A stretch of DNA of 64,000 nt. Origin: Alphaproteobacteria bacterium GWF2_58_20. Lineage in GTDB: Bacteria; Pseudomonadota; Alphaproteobacteria; UBA1247. Under the pieces are notes generated by a model that worked only from the letters and a program-made list of their open reading frames with translations, was not told where the DNA came from and made no database searches. Where the stretch lies: positions 275,573 through 339,572 of the forward strand of contig MEMB01000002.1 of the NCBI GenBank assembly GCA_001768735.1, read 5' to 3'. Of this stretch, positions 1-9,965 are shown piece after piece. The stretch's first letter is position 1, and every line of letters starts with the position of its first letter. The translations under genes and the position numbers were made by a program.

Positions 1-2
1 AC

Positions 3-161
3 ATGGTTGGGCAGCCCGAACCCCGCAAGCCCATTGGTTACAAGCCTGAAGCGCCGGGGAATAGCCATTCTTCGGTAAAGAATGGAAAGCCACTCAAGCA
101 TCCCCGCCTATCCATAACCAAGCCTGCGACGTACCGCCCCAGGGTTCCTGGACGCGAATGA
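3..161 (+). CDS. possible 3' end of a gene cut by the window edge
   Basis: An open frame enters from the left edge and stops with TGA at 159-161. The visible 52 residues are rich in proline, lysine and arginine and resemble no family I recognise; an ATG at base 3 may be internal. The only support for coding is the open frame and the terminator-like hairpin about 20 bases downstream. Several codons that neighbouring genes use sparingly (CTA, ATA, AGG) weaken the case. Confidence 0.25.
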   Translation: MVGQPEPRKPIGYKPEAPGNSHSSVKNGKPLKHPRLSITKPATYRPRVPGRE

Positions 162-180
162 TTGTCCATGCGGTGATGCA

Positions 181-212
181 AAAAAAGCCCCGGTCTGTCC
201 GGGGCTTTTTTT
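181..212. terminator. bidirectional Rho-independent terminator
   Basis: An 8-bp GC-rich stem (186-193 with 199-206) with a 5-nt loop is flanked by six A on the left and seven T on the right, so it can end transcription from both sides. It lies between the gene entering from the left and the convergent xthA, whose stop codon overlaps the T tract. Confidence 0.85.
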
Positions 213-996
213 ATGGGGTTTTGCAGGAAATGAGAAGCGGTGTGTGATCCGAGGCTTTTTCCATGCCGCGTGGGGTTTTGTCCACTTCGCAGGATATGAG
301 CCGGTCAGCCATACGGGGGGAGAGCAGGGCATGGTCAATCCGGATGCCATCGTTCTTCTGCCATGCGCCGCCCTGATAATCCCAGAAGGTGTAGCCGGGC
401 GTTTCCGGGTGCAGGGTGCGCCAAGCGTCAGTTAGCCCCATGAAGCAAAGTTGGCGCCATGCCGCACGTGTGTCCGGGTGCATGAGGGCATCTCCTTTCC
501 AGCGGGCGGGGGTGGCGGCATCAAAGTCTTCCGGGATGACGTTGAAGTCGCCAGCAAGGATGAAATCCTGCCCGGACGCCAGCATGTTTCCCGTGTGTGC
601 GGCAAGCCTGCCCATGAAGTCCATTTTCCGGATGAATTTTTCGCTTGTTGGCGGGTTGCCGTTGGGCGCGTAAACCGAAGCCATGCGGATGCCGGCGATG
701 GTTGCGGAGACAAGACGGGCTTCCGTGGCCTCTTTTTCGCCGGGCAGGTGTTTTTGCACATCACGGAGGGGCAGGCGGGAGAGGATGGCAACGCCATTGT
801 AACTTTTCTGTCCCAGCGTTGCGATGTGCGGAAAGCCAAGGGCGGAAAATTCCATGGCTGGAAAATCCAAATCCTCAACCTTGGTTTCCTGGAAAAGGAG
901 AACATCCACATCGGCGCTTTCCAGCCATTTTGAGATGACGGGCATGCGGGCCCTGACGGAATTGACGTTCCAGGATGCGATGGTGATCTTGTTCAT
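211..996 (-). CDS. xthA: exodeoxyribonuclease III (AP endonuclease)
   Basis: Member of the exonuclease III/APE1 endonuclease-exonuclease-phosphatase fold, 261 residues, the usual length. It cleaves DNA 5' of abasic sites in base-excision repair and also has 3'-5' exonuclease activity. Visible motifs are the N-terminal SWNVNS strand (Asn10/Asn12), the metal ligand Glu37 in FQETK, the active-site GDFNVIPED loop and the C-terminal SDHTPL with the catalytic Asp-His pair. I start at the ATG at 996 because the family begins at MNKITIASWN; a longer frame upstream overlaps the divergent dgt start and is not family-like. It is transcribed divergently from dgt with only about 55 bases between starts and ends in the bidirectional terminator. 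Confidence 0.95.
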   Translation of the reverse strand: MNKITIASWNVNSVRARMPVISKWLESADVDVLLFQETKVEDLDFPAMEFSALGFPHIATLGQKSYNGVAILSRLPLRDVQKHLPGEKEATEARLVSATIAGIRMASVYAPNGNPPTSEKFIRKMDFMGRLAAHTGNMLASGQDFILAGDFNVIPEDFDAATPARWKGDALMHPDTRAAWRQLCFMGLTDAWRTLHPETPGYTFWDYQGGAWQKNDGIRIDHALLSPRMADRLISCEVDKTPRGMEKASDHTPLLISCKTP

Positions 997-1051
997 GACA
1001 GGTACGATATAGCTCTTGCGGCGGGCTGTCGAGGGGTTGTATGGTTCGGCC

Positions 1052-2209
1052 ATGCTGAAACCTTATGCCTGTATCCCTGAAGAATCGCGTGGCCGTTTTC
1101 ATTTTGAAAAGGATGATGACGGACGCACCTGTTTTGCGCGCGACCGTGATCGAATCATTCATTCCGGCGCATTCCGCAAAATGCAGTTCCGCTGCCAGGT
1201 GCTCCTGAGCATGGAGGGGGATTATTACCGTACGCGCCTCACCCACAGTATTGAAGTTGGGCAGATTGCGCGCGCCCTTGCGCGGCATCTTGGCCTGAAT
1301 GAAGACCTTTCGGAGGCCATTGGCCTTGCGCATGATCTTGGTCACGCCCCTTTCGGACATATGGGCGGGGAGGTGCTGGATGAATGCATGGTGTCCTATG
1401 GCGGGTTTGACCATAACGATCACGCCTTGCGGGTTGTTGGTGTGCTGGAGAAACGCTATGCGGGGTTTGACGGGCTGAACCTGAGTTGGGAGGTCATCGA
1501 GGGACTTGCCAAGCATAATGGTCCGCTCCTGCCCCTGGAAGGGGATGCTGTGTTGCCCCCGGCCACGGCGGCCATTGATGCGGCCTGGCCGCTTGAGCTG
1601 GACAAGTTTGCTTCTGCGGAGGCGCAGGCGTCTGCGATATCCGATGATATTGCCTACAATACGCATGATATCGACGATGGTTTGCAGGCGGGCTTTTTTG
1701 ATGTTTCCGAACTTGGGGAAATCTCTTTTGTGGCACCGGTTCTGGAGGGGATTTGCACACAGCATCCGGGGCTGGAGGAGGTGCGTCTCCGTCATGAGCT
1801 GATCCGGCGCCTGATTTCCATGCTTGTGTCAGACGTGGTCGAGGAAAGTCATGCCCGGATTTTGGCCCTCAACCCTGTTGGCGTGGATGATATTCGGCTG
1901 GCGGGCCATCCGGTCATTGCCTTTTCGGAGGGGATGCGCGCGCATGTGAATGAGCTTCGCCGATTCCTGTATGAACGGATGTATCGCAACCGCCACGTGA
2001 ACCGTATCCGGCCAAAGATCCAGCAGGTGGTGAGTGATCTGTTTTCGCTCTACATGGAAAACCCTGATTGCCTTGCCCCGGAAGCTGTGGCATTGAAAGG
2101 AAACCAGCGGGCGCGTTTCATTGCGGATGCCCTCGCCGGGATGACGGATCGCTCCATCCTTGAAGATTATGACCAGATGTTCCATTCCTATCCTTATCCA
2201 AAGGTATGA
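1052..2209 (+). CDS. dgt: deoxyguanosinetriphosphate triphosphohydrolase-like protein (HD domain)
   Basis: A dNTP triphosphohydrolase of the HD superfamily (385 residues), which hydrolyses dNTPs to deoxynucleosides and triphosphate and so tunes dNTP pools. The HD-type metal site is visible as RLTHSIEV near residue 65 and [13 protein letters not shown] near residue 99; the N-terminal [16 protein letters not shown] segment is also typical of the family. The ATG at 1052 matches the usual start; a TTG at 1016 would run into the xthA leader. It is the first gene of the plus-strand string, with argS starting one base after its stop, so the two are probably co-transcribed. erpA, often found beside dgt in alphaproteobacteria, is absent here. 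Confidence 0.92.
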   Translation: MLKPYACIPEESRGRFHFEKDDDGRTCFARDRDRIIHSGAFRKMQFRCQVLLSMEGDYYRTRLTHSIEVGQIARALARHLGLNEDLSEAIGLAHDLGHAPFGHMGGEVLDECMVSYGGFDHNDHALRVVGVLEKRYAGFDGLNLSWEVIEGLAKHNGPLLPLEGDAVLPPATAAIDAAWPLELDKFASAEAQASAISDDIAYNTHDIDDGLQAGFFDVSELGEISFVAPVLEGICTQHPGLEEVRLRHELIRRLISMLVSDVVEESHARILALNPVGVDDIRLAGHPVIAFSEGMRAHVNELRRFLYERMYRNRHVNRIRPKIQQVVSDLFSLYMENPDCLAPEAVALKGNQRARFIADALAGMTDRSILEDYDQMFHSYPYPKV

Positions 2210-2210
2210 T

Positions 2211-3965
2211 ATGAATATATTCAATGAGTTCAGAGAAGTTGTTGTAAAATCACTTGAAGTTATGGTGGCGGCGGGGAACTTGCCATCCGGGCTGGATTTT
2301 TCGCGCATTGCAATGGAGCCGCCGCGTGAGGCTTCCCATGGCGACATGGCCACCAATGCGGCGATGGTTCTGGCCAAGGCGGCAGGGTGCAAGCCGGTTG
2401 ATCTGGCGCGTGCCCTTTCCGTGGAGCTGGCCAAGGATGAACGGGTGGTTTCGGTTGATATCGCAGGGCCTGGGTTCATCAATCTTAAGTTGCAGCCCTC
2501 GGTGTGGCAAAATGCCTTGCGCGGGATCCTTTCTGAAGGCGTTCGGTATGGCGACAGCACCATGGGGGCGGGGTGCCATGTGAATGTGGAATATGTGTCG
2601 GCCAATCCCACAGGGCCCATGCATACGGCCCATGCGCGCGGCGCGGTGTTTGGCGATGCGCTGGCGCGGTTGTTGCAGAAGGCCGGGTTTGATGTCACCA
2701 AGGAATATTATGTCAATGATGCCGGGCGGCAGGTGGAAATCCTCGGTCGTTCCACCTTTCTGCGCTACAAGGAGGCGCTGGGCGAGGATATTGGCGAAAT
2801 TCCGCCGGGCTTTTATCCGGGCGAATACCTGAAGGAAATCGGGGTAAAGCTGGCGCAGGCCCACGGGGAATCGCTCAAGGCCTTGCCGGAAGAGGAATGG
2901 TTGCCGCTGGTGCGTGGTTTTGCCATCTCCGAAATGCTTGCGGAAATCAAGACAGACCTCATTTCCATGGGGGTAAACCATGATGTGTTTACGTCTGAAC
3001 GCGCGCTGGTGGAAAGCGGCGCGGTGGAAAAGGCTTTTGCTACGCTGGTGGAAATGGGTCTGGTCTATGAAGGGGTGCTGGAACCGCCCAGGGGCAAGAC
3101 GCCGGAGGATTGGGAGCCGCGTCCTCAAACCCTGTTCCGCGCCACGCAGTTTGGCGATGATGTGGACAGGCCCCTCAAGAAGTCGGATGGCAGCTGGACC
3201 TATTTCGCCAATGATATCGCCTATCATTTTGACAAATATTGCAGGGGGTTTTCCGAGCAGATTGACGTGCTTGGGGCTGATCATGGCGGTTATGTCAAGC
3301 GCATGCAATCCGCCCTGACGGCCATCTCGTGCGGCAAGGCGCGCCTGGATGTCAAGCTGATGCAGATGGTCTCCACACTGGATAATGGCGTTCCCGTGAG
3401 GATGAGCAAGCGGGCAGGGACGTTTGTCACCCTGCGGGATGTGCTCGACCGGGTGGGGCGTGACGTGGTGCGTTTCATCATGCTGACCCGCCGGAATGAC
3501 CAGACTCTGGAATTTGATTATGCGAAGGTTACGGAGCAGTCGCGCGACAATCCTGTGTTTTACGTGCAGTATGCGTATGCGCGCTGCTGTTCGGTGATCC
3601 GCAATGCGGCGGAGATGTTTCCCGGGCTTGACGTGTCGGCGGCAGAGCTTGCCAAGGCGGACGTCGGGCGTCTGGGATCAGAGGAAGAATTGGCCCTGAT
3701 GCGCCAGCTGGCGCTTTGGCCGCGCATGGTGGAGGCGGCTGCGGAAGCGCATGAGCCGCACCGGATTGCATACTATCTCATGGAAATTGCGGCAGCTTTC
3801 CATGCCCTGTGGACAAAAGGACGAGAAGATGCCAATCTGCGGTTCCTGTATCCGGATGATATGCCGCAAACAGTTGCCCATCTGGCACTGCTTGCCTCCG
3901 TGCAGACGGTACTGGCCTGTGGTTTTGATGTGATGGGTGTTGTCCCTGTTGAGGAGATGCGTTGA
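2211..3965 (+). CDS. argS: arginyl-tRNA synthetase
   Basis: Class I aminoacyl-tRNA synthetase charging tRNA-Arg, 584 residues. The HIGH-equivalent is in [16 protein letters not shown] near residue 125, the KMSK-like signature is VRMSKRAGT near residue 400, and a C-terminal DALR anticodon-binding domain follows (ends in the last 130 residues). The ATG at 2211, directly after the dgt stop, gives the standard N-terminal additional domain starting [11 protein letters not shown]; the longer frame starting at 2160 lies inside dgt. It is followed with a TGATG overlap by the SPOR-domain gene, a linkage usual in alphaproteobacteria. Confidence 0.96.
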   Translation: MNIFNEFREVVVKSLEVMVAAGNLPSGLDFSRIAMEPPREASHGDMATNAAMVLAKAAGCKPVDLARALSVELAKDERVVSVDIAGPGFINLKLQPSVWQNALRGILSEGVRYGDSTMGAGCHVNVEYVSANPTGPMHTAHARGAVFGDALARLLQKAGFDVTKEYYVNDAGRQVEILGRSTFLRYKEALGEDIGEIPPGFYPGEYLKEIGVKLAQAHGESLKALPEEEWLPLVRGFAISEMLAEIKTDLISMGVNHDVFTSERALVESGAVEKAFATLVEMGLVYEGVLEPPRGKTPEDWEPRPQTLFRATQFGDDVDRPLKKSDGSWTYFANDIAYHFDKYCRGFSEQIDVLGADHGGYVKRMQSALTAISCGKARLDVKLMQMVSTLDNGVPVRMSKRAGTFVTLRDVLDRVGRDVVRFIMLTRRNDQTLEFDYAKVTEQSRDNPVFYVQYAYARCCSVIRNAAEMFPGLDVSAAELAKADVGRLGSEEELALMRQLALWPRMVEAAAEAHEPHRIAYYLMEIAAAFHALWTKGREDANLRFLYPDDMPQTVAHLALLASVQTVLACGFDVMGVVPVEEMR

Positions 3966-4696
3966 TGACTTTGCAAATTGATCCCAATGTGCGTGAACAG
4001 TTTCGTGTCCGCGTGGAAGATGGCGTGAAGAAGAATATCCTTGCCAAGAAGCCGGTGATGATCGGCATTGCGGCCGTGGCCTTCATTGCGTTTGTCATGC
4101 TGCTTTCGGGTGCCTGGCGCTCGGATGAGGCGCTGGAAGGTGAAGGCGGGATTCCTGTGGTTTCGGCTGAGGATGGCGCCCTCAAGGTGAAGCCGGAAGG
4201 TGATGCCGCTTCCGTGAACATTCCTGGCCAGGACAGCCTGGTATATAACCAGATTGAAAGCGATGATGCCCCGGCGCCGGTTGAAAACCTGCTTCCGCCA
4301 CCGGAAGTCCCGATGGTGCTGCCAAAGCCGCAAGCGGTTGTGCCAGCCCCGAAGCCGGCGGCCCCCGTTGTTGTGCGGGAAGAAGCGCCGAAACCCGTTG
4401 TGGCAGCCCCTGTCAGGGAAGCGCCATCCAGCGCCAGTGTCATTGTTGCGGGGGATTATCTTGTTCAGGTAGGGTCTTTGCCCAGCCGGACCAAGGCCGA
4501 ACAGGAATGGGTGCGCTTGCAGAAGAAGTTCCCCAGCCAGCTGGGCAATCTGGAACTGCATATCCAGCAGGTTGATCTCGGTGCCAAGGGAATCTACTAC
4601 CGCATCCAGGCCGGACCGTTGTCGGAAAGTGCGGCGCGGCAGACTTGCGCGGACCTGAAGTCCGGTGTTGGTGGCTGCCTTGTTGTCAAGCGTTGA
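3965..4696 (+). CDS. SPOR-domain inner-membrane protein
   Basis: A 243-residue bitopic protein: a short cytoplasmic N-terminus, one transmembrane helix at about residues 33-51, a periplasmic linker rich in Pro, Ala and Val (about 90-155), and a C-terminal SPOR domain (about 160-243) starting GDYLVQVGSLPSR. SPOR domains bind glycan strands stripped of stem peptides at the division septum, so a role in septal peptidoglycan remodelling is likely. The ATG at 3965 overlaps the argS stop; a TTG three bases upstream is the alternative. The gene sits between argS and nagZ, the conserved alphaproteobacterial position. Confidence 0.88.
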   Translation: MTLQIDPNVREQFRVRVEDGVKKNILAKKPVMIGIAAVAFIAFVMLLSGAWRSDEALEGEGGIPVVSAEDGALKVKPEGDAASVNIPGQDSLVYNQIESDDAPAPVENLLPPPEVPMVLPKPQAVVPAPKPAAPVVVREEAPKPVVAAPVREAPSSASVIVAGDYLVQVGSLPSRTKAEQEWVRLQKKFPSQLGNLELHIQQVDLGAKGIYYRIQAGPLSESAARQTCADLKSGVGGCLVVKR

Positions 4697-5660
4697 AGAA
4701 AGAAAGCCGGCGCCGGTCATCTTCGGGATGGCCGGTCCGGTTTTGAGCCCTGAGGAATGCACTTTTTTTCAAAAGGTGCGTCCTTTGGGGTTCATTCTTT
4801 TTGCGCGGAATTGTGAAACGGAAACGCAAGTTTCCGCTTTGACGGCAGAGTTGCGGGCATTGACGGGCCGCCCGATGACACCCATCCTCATTGACGAGGA
4901 GGGGGGGCGTGTGGCCCGCTTGAAAGCCCCCGGTTTTCCAGAGTTTCCACCCGCCCGGTATTTTGGTGACATGGCCATGCGCGACCGTGAGGCGGCGCGG
5001 CGTGCCGTGTTTGAAAACGCCCGGGAAATCGGTTTCCTGTTGCTCCGCATGGGGGTCAATGTCAATTGTGCGCCCGTGCTGGACATTCCGGTTCCTGATG
5101 CACACGAAATTATTGGAGACCGTGCGTTTGGAGCTGATCCATCCCTGGTTTCCGAATTGGGGATTGCCGCCTGCGAAGGGTATCTTGCCGCAGGGATTGT
5201 TCCGGTGATCAAGCATATTCCGGGGCATGGACGGGCTCTGGTGGATAGCCATGCCGAGCTTCCGCGCGTCAATGAAAGCCCGTTTTTGCTTGAGGTGGTG
5301 GATTTTGCGCCTTTCCGAGCCGTGGCGCAGCGCCCTTGGGGGCGGCATGTATGGGCCATGACGGCGCATGTGCTTTATACGTCGATGGATCCGCATCAGC
5401 CGGCAACGCTTTCGCAGGAAATCGTGCGGCACGTCATTCGTGAAAATATCGGGTTTACGGGAACGCTCATCAGCGATGACCTTTCGATGGGAGCGTTGTC
5501 CGGAAATTTGGCGGAGCGTACTTCAGCCGCGCTGTCTGCGGGCATGGATGTTGTCCTGCACTGCAACGGGAAAATGGAAGAAATGCAGGAGGTGGCGGCT
5601 GCGATCCCCCCCATGCGCATGGACAGTCTTGCGCGCCTGCATGGCATGGCTCTTGGTTGA
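4665..5660 (+). CDS. nagZ: beta-N-acetylhexosaminidase (glycoside hydrolase family 3)
   Basis: NagZ removes N-acetylglucosamine from muropeptides in the cytoplasm during cell-wall recycling. The sequence shows the GH3 barrel with GFILFARN, IDEEGGRVARL, the diagnostic loop KHIPGHGRALVDSH that carries the catalytic His/Asp dyad, and the nucleophile strand LISDDLSMGAL. The start is uncertain: a GTG at 4665 gives 331 residues and overlaps the SPOR gene by 32 bases; in-frame TTG codons at 4680 and 4683 fit the family N-terminus about as well. The methionine at 4728 would delete the first strand. tatA follows after 16 bases; scpA and scpB, which usually lie between them in alphaproteobacteria, are missing. 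Confidence 0.92.
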   Translation: MLVAALLSSVEERKPAPVIFGMAGPVLSPEECTFFQKVRPLGFILFARNCETETQVSALTAELRALTGRPMTPILIDEEGGRVARLKAPGFPEFPPARYFGDMAMRDREAARRAVFENAREIGFLLLRMGVNVNCAPVLDIPVPDAHEIIGDRAFGADPSLVSELGIAACEGYLAAGIVPVIKHIPGHGRALVDSHAELPRVNESPFLLEVVDFAPFRAVAQRPWGRHVWAMTAHVLYTSMDPHQPATLSQEIVRHVIRENIGFTGTLISDDLSMGALSGNLAERTSAALSAGMDVVLHCNGKMEEMQEVAAAIPPMRMDSLARLHGMALG

Positions 5661-5676
5661 TTGGAAGGAATGAAAA

Positions 5677-5874
5677 ATGGGACTTGGTTTTTCGGAACTG
5701 ATGATTGTGCTGGTGATTGTCCTCATCCTTTTCGGGGCAGGCAAGCTGCCGAAGGTGATGAGTGAAATGGGACGCGGGGTCAAAGGATTCCGCGAGGGGA
5801 TGAAGGAAGGCGATGCGCCAGTCAAAGCTGAAAAAAACAAAAAGCCATCCCTGCCAGATGATGTTGTGAAATAA
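5677..5874 (+). CDS. tatA: Sec-independent translocase subunit TatA
   Basis: A 65-residue pore-forming component of the twin-arginine translocase, which exports folded proteins. It has the family layout: an N-terminal membrane helix (about residues 4-20), the hinge FGAGKLPKV, then an amphipathic helix and a charged lysine-rich tail. The ribosome-binding site AAGGAA precedes the ATG. It leads the tatABC string and lies 16 bases after nagZ. Confidence 0.93.
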   Translation: MGLGFSELMIVLVIVLILFGAGKLPKVMSEMGRGVKGFREGMKEGDAPVKAEKNKKPSLPDDVVK

Positions 5875-5889
5875 GTCCCATGGTTTTCC

Positions 5890-6195
5890 ATGTTTGATCT
5901 TGGTTGGGGCGAAATCCTTCTGTGCGCGGTCGTTGCCCTTCTGGTGGCGGGGCCAGAGGATGTTCCTCGCCTGATGCGCAGCGCAGGGGTGTTGATGGGG
6001 AAGGTGCGACGCTTCGGCCATTCCCTGGAAGTCATGCTGGACGGGTTCATTGCCCAGTCCGAGGCGGAGAGTGGCCTGACCGGGAATGATCCCATGCAGG
6101 GCAAGGTTCAGGGGGATATTCCCTGTTCTGAACCGGCGATGGAGGAAGATGAACCGGACTTTCATCCGCCTGAAGCCGGAGGAAAGGCGTCATGA
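5890..6195 (+). CDS. tatB: Sec-independent translocase subunit TatB
   Basis: A 101-residue TatB-like subunit that forms the Tat substrate receptor with TatC. It starts MFDLGWGEILL, has one membrane helix with the conserved Glu8, then the GPEDVPRLMRSAG hinge and an amphipathic helix; the acidic tail is short. Position between tatA and tatC, with an ATGA overlap into tatC, supports TatB rather than a second TatA. Confidence 0.88.
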   Translation: MFDLGWGEILLCAVVALLVAGPEDVPRLMRSAGVLMGKVRRFGHSLEVMLDGFIAQSEAESGLTGNDPMQGKVQGDIPCSEPAMEEDEPDFHPPEAGGKAS

Positions 6196-7085
6196 CGCAT
6201 GGAAAATCCATACGTCCTGCCGGACATGCCGAAAAATCTCCCCCCCGGAAAGCCGGGCGGCCGAAATCCGGAGGGGATGCGCAAAAAACCGCACCCCTGT
6301 CGCGGGCGCAATCGCTTGGTTCCACGACCATTGAAAGCCAGCCCATCGCAGTGCACCTGCAGGAGTTGCGCAACCGCCTTCTGGTGGTTGCCGTTGTGGG
6401 GATTCTGGCTTTTGCGGGTTGCTATTATTTTGCGCCATTCATTTATGGTTTCCTGGTTCGTCCGCTGGCAGAAACCATGGCGGGAGAAAATCGCAGGCTC
6501 ATTTACACCAGCCTGACGGAAGCCTTTTTCACCTATGTGCGGGTTTCCTTTTTTTCATCAGCCTGCATTACCCTGCCCGTCATCCTGGGGCAGGCATGGC
6601 GTTTTGTGGCCCCGGGCCTTTACAGGCGTGAGCGGCGCGCGGTGTTTCCTTTCCTGATCGCCACGCCTGTCCTGTTTTTCATTGGGGCGGCAGTTGTGTA
6701 TTATCTCGTGTTTCCCGTGGCCTGGAAGTTTTTCCTGTCCTTTGAAGGCGGGACGGTTTCCGGGCTTCCCATCCAGCTTGAGGCGCGGGTGGGTGAATAC
6801 CTGTCGCTGGTGATGGCGCTTGTCTTTGCATTTGGACTCGCCTTCCAGCTTCCTGTCGTCCTGCTGCTGCTGGCCCGGGCCGGGCTCATTTCCGCAAAGT
6901 CCCTGACGTCACGCAGGCGTGTGGCCATTCTCCTCATCTTTGTTGTGGCTGCCATCCTCACGCCGCCCGACGTTGTGAGCCAGGTCAGCCTTGCCCTGCC
7001 GATGTGGCTGCTTTTTGAAGGTTCCATCGCCATGATTCGGATGCAAGAAAAACGTCATGCAATGGGCATAAAAAAAGAGCCATAA
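6192..7085 (+). CDS. tatC: Sec-independent translocase subunit TatC
   Basis: Polytopic core of the Tat receptor that recognises the twin-arginine signal, 297 residues with six predicted membrane helices. The family signature HLQELRNRLL occurs near residue 55 and the cytoplasmic loop around FVAPGLYRRERR near residue 140. The N-terminal cytoplasmic extension of about 50 basic, proline-rich residues is longer than usual. The start overlaps the tatB stop as ATGA. The gene is followed after 77 bases by serS. Confidence 0.92.
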   Translation: MTHGKSIRPAGHAEKSPPRKAGRPKSGGDAQKTAPLSRAQSLGSTTIESQPIAVHLQELRNRLLVVAVVGILAFAGCYYFAPFIYGFLVRPLAETMAGENRRLIYTSLTEAFFTYVRVSFFSSACITLPVILGQAWRFVAPGLYRRERRAVFPFLIATPVLFFIGAAVVYYLVFPVAWKFFLSFEGGTVSGLPIQLEARVGEYLSLVMALVFAFGLAFQLPVVLLLLARAGLISAKSLTSRRRVAILLIFVVAAILTPPDVVSQVSLALPMWLLFEGSIAMIRMQEKRHAMGIKKEP

Positions 7086-7162
7086 GAGCCATAGACAGGG
7101 TAGAAAAATCATGTCGGCGGGAGTATAAGGAAGCATAACAACCCCTTATGGTGGAGAGAACC

Positions 7163-8428
7163 ATGCACGACATGCGCAGCATCCGCGAAAACCCGACGGC
7201 TTTTGACAGCGCCCTTGCCCGCCGGGGGATCGCCCCGCTTTCCCCAACCCTGCTGGAACTGGATGCGAAACGCCGTGCGGCGCAAACGGCTTTTCAGGAA
7301 ATGCAGGCCCGCCGCAACGAGGCCTCGCGCGAAATCGGACAGATCAAGTCCCAGGGCGGTGATGCGTCTGCGCTGATGGAAGAGGTGGCGCAGCTCAAGG
7401 TTCGTATGCCAGAGCTTGAGGCCGAGGACAAATCGCTGGGAGAGGAACTGGATGGCATTCTGACCACCACGCCCAACCTGTTGGCGGATGATGTTCCGGA
7501 AGGGCCGGATGAAAGCCATAACAAGGAAGTGCGGTGCTGGGGCGAACCGCGCGCCATCGAAAACCCGAAGAACCACGCCGAACTTGGCGAGGCACTGGGC
7601 CTCATGGATTTTGCGTCTGCAGCCAAGCTTGCCGGCGCGCGGTTTACCATCCTCAAGGGAGCGCTCTGCCAGCTTGAACGCGCGCTGGGCCAGTTCATGC
7701 TCGACCTGCATACCCGCAAATTTGGCTATACCGAATGTTCGGTGCCCATTTTGGTGAACGATGCCACCATGTTTGGTACGGGCCAGCTGCCAAAGTTTGC
7801 AGAAGACCTTTTCCGCACCACGGATGGCCGCTGGCTGATCCCCACAGCAGAAGTTTCGCTCACCAACATGGTGGCGGATTCCATTATTGAAGAAAGCGTT
7901 CTGCCCCTGCGGGTGACGGCGCTGACGCCCTGCTTCCGTGCTGAAGCCGGGGCGGCGGGCAAGGATACGCACGGCATGCTGCGGCAGCACCAGTTCTGGA
8001 AGGTGGAGATGGTAAGCATCACTACGCCGGAGCAGTCCTGCGCCGAACATGAACGCATGACCGGGGCGGCAGAGGAAGTCCTCAAGCAGCTGAACATTCC
8101 GTTCCGCACCATTGTGCTTTGCAGCGGCGACACCGGCTTTTCGGCCAACAAGACCTATGATATCGAGGCATGGCTTCCGGGGCAGCAGCGCTACCGCGAA
8201 ATCTCCAGCTGTTCCAACTGCGGGGACTTCCAGGCGCGGCGCATGAAAGCGCGTTTCCGCAAGGCGGGTGCCAAGGGTGGCGAGTTTGCCCATACCCTGA
8301 ACGGTTCAGGTCTGGCGGTTGGACGCACACTCATTGCGGTGATGGAAAACTACCAGCAGCCCGATGGATCGATTGTGGTGCCGGAAGTTCTGCGTTCCTA
8401 CATGGGCGGTGTCGAGGTGATCCGCTGA
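7163..8428 (+). CDS. serS: seryl-tRNA synthetase
   Basis: Class II synthetase charging tRNA-Ser (and tRNA-Sec where present), 421 residues. It has the N-terminal coiled-coil tRNA-binding arm (about residues 30-105) and a catalytic core with motif 2 [20 protein letters not shown] and motif 3 [17 protein letters not shown]. The ATG at 7163 has GGAGAGA at 7152-7158; a more upstream ATG at 7148 lacks one. It overlaps surE by TGATG at its stop. Confidence 0.96.
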   Translation: MHDMRSIRENPTAFDSALARRGIAPLSPTLLELDAKRRAAQTAFQEMQARRNEASREIGQIKSQGGDASALMEEVAQLKVRMPELEAEDKSLGEELDGILTTTPNLLADDVPEGPDESHNKEVRCWGEPRAIENPKNHAELGEALGLMDFASAAKLAGARFTILKGALCQLERALGQFMLDLHTRKFGYTECSVPILVNDATMFGTGQLPKFAEDLFRTTDGRWLIPTAEVSLTNMVADSIIEESVLPLRVTALTPCFRAEAGAAGKDTHGMLRQHQFWKVEMVSITTPEQSCAEHERMTGAAEEVLKQLNIPFRTIVLCSGDTGFSANKTYDIEAWLPGQQRYREISSCSNCGDFQARRMKARFRKAGAKGGEFAHTLNGSGLAVGRTLIAVMENYQQPDGSIVVPEVLRSYMGGVEVIR

Positions 8429-9180
8429 TGCGGATCCTGCTGGTCAATGACGACGGGATTCACGCGCCAGGCCTTGCCGTGCTGGAGGAAATCGTCCGGG
8501 AACTGACGGATGATGTCTGGGTGGTCGCGCCGCAAACCGAGCAAACGGCAATGTCGCACGCCCTTACAACGCATCGGCCATTGCGCATTCATCAGCACGA
8601 TGAGCGGCATTTCTCGGTGGACGGCACTCCGGCGGATTGCGTCCTTCTGGCCCTGCGTCAGATCATGGTGGAAAAAATGCCAGATTTTGTGCTGTCGGGC
8701 ATCAATATGGGGCCTAACATTTCTTCGGACATTTTCTATTCCGGTACAGTGGCTGCGGCCATGGAGGCCGGGATTGTAGGCATTCCGGCCATTGCCTTGA
8801 GCCAGTGTCGGGTTTCAAGAAGCGAGATAAACTGGAACGTGGCAAAGAGGCAGGGGCCCGGCATCATCCGCAAGATAATGGAAAATGGAGTTCCCAAGGG
8901 AACGCTGCTCAACGTCAATTTTCCTGCGGTTGCGGGCGATGGGGAATGTCCGGTGAAAGTGGTGCGGCAGGGAAACCGTTTTGTTTCGAGCAAGGTGGAA
9001 AAGCGGGAGGATCCCCGCGGGCGCATCTACTACTGGAATGCGGGTGGCCGCAATATCCTCGCGGCGGAAGTGGACACCGACCTTGCGCAGGTGCAGGCGG
9101 GGGGGATTTCCATAACCCCAATTTCGCTTGATCTTACGCATCTTTCGGCCATTGCGGCGCTGGAGAAAGTGTTTGTATGA
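8428..9180 (+). CDS. surE: 5'-nucleotidase SurE, first tandem copy
   Basis: SurE is a metal-dependent 5'/3'-nucleotidase for nucleoside monophosphates, linked to stress survival. This 250-residue copy starts [10 protein letters not shown] and keeps the metal-binding Asp pair, the SHALTTHRPLR substrate loop and the SGINMGPN motif, so it should be active. It starts within the serS stop and overlaps the next gene by ATGA. It is one of two adjacent surE genes; this copy has the standard N-terminus. Confidence 0.95.
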   Translation: MRILLVNDDGIHAPGLAVLEEIVRELTDDVWVVAPQTEQTAMSHALTTHRPLRIHQHDERHFSVDGTPADCVLLALRQIMVEKMPDFVLSGINMGPNISSDIFYSGTVAAAMEAGIVGIPAIALSQCRVSRSEINWNVAKRQGPGIIRKIMENGVPKGTLLNVNFPAVAGDGECPVKVVRQGNRFVSSKVEKREDPRGRIYYWNAGGRNILAAEVDTDLAQVQAGGISITPISLDLTHLSAIAALEKVFV

Positions 9181-9965
9181 GCTTTGACGCCCGAAAAATG
9201 CGCACCCTGCTGGTGAATGACGACGGCATTTCCGCCCCCGGCCTTGCGGTGCTTGAGGAAATCGCGCGCGCCCTGTCGGACGACGTGTGGGTGGTTGCGC
9301 CGCAAACCGAGCAATCGGCGATATCGCATGCGTTGACATTGCGCCAGCCTATCAGGGTTCATCAACATGATGAAAAGCGGTTTTCCATCACGGGAACGCC
9401 AGCGGATTGTGTCCAGATTGCCTTGCTGGAGCTTGTGGGCATGACAGATGGGCGAAAGCCGGACCTGGTGCTTTCCGGCATCAACATGGGGCCAAACCTG
9501 GCGGATGACCTTGTGTATTCAGGAACATTGGGCGCGGCGATGGAAGCTGCCATGTTTGGGGTTCCAGCCATGGCCCTCAGCCAATTCATTGTTGGGGGAG
9601 AGCCCGTGAACTGGGCGGTGGCCAGAAAGCAGGGGGCAGATATTGTCCGGGCCCTTCTCAAGGCCGGCGGCGCGAACGGTTCCTGTTTCAATATCAATTT
9701 TCCGGCTGTTTCTGGAGACGTGCCCTGTCCGGTCAAGGTGGTGCGGCAAGGTGTGGAGAGCTATGCGGGAAGTTTTGAGGGACGCAAGGATCCTCGTGGA
9801 CATTCCTATTACTGGAATGCGGGTCGCCGAAAGGCACCGGACGCGTTTGATGGACGGGATGATGATGTAACCCATGTGCATGCAGGGGGGATTTCGGTTA
9901 CGCCCCTCCGGCTGGACTGGACGCATGAGGAAGCCATGAAAGGGCTTGAGGGCGTGTTTGCATGA
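9177..9965 (+). CDS. surE: 5'-nucleotidase SurE, second tandem copy with extra N-terminus
   Basis: A second complete SurE of 262 residues, clearly similar to its neighbour throughout (VNDDG, APQTEQ, GTPADC, SGINMGPN), with all metal-site residues retained. It carries seven extra residues, MSFDARK, before the position of the normal SurE start (Met8-Arg9). That heptapeptide matches the first seven residues of the following Pcm (MNFDARK) with one substitution, which suggests a tandem duplication whose breakpoint lay just inside pcm. Overlaps are ATGA on both sides, so surE1, surE2 and pcm are translationally coupled. Confidence 0.93.
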   Translation: MSFDARKMRTLLVNDDGISAPGLAVLEEIARALSDDVWVVAPQTEQSAISHALTLRQPIRVHQHDEKRFSITGTPADCVQIALLELVGMTDGRKPDLVLSGINMGPNLADDLVYSGTLGAAMEAAMFGVPAMALSQFIVGGEPVNWAVARKQGADIVRALLKAGGANGSCFNINFPAVSGDVPCPVKVVRQGVESYAGSFEGRKDPRGHSYYWNAGRRKAPDAFDGRDDDVTHVHAGGISVTPLRLDWTHEEAMKGLEGVFA

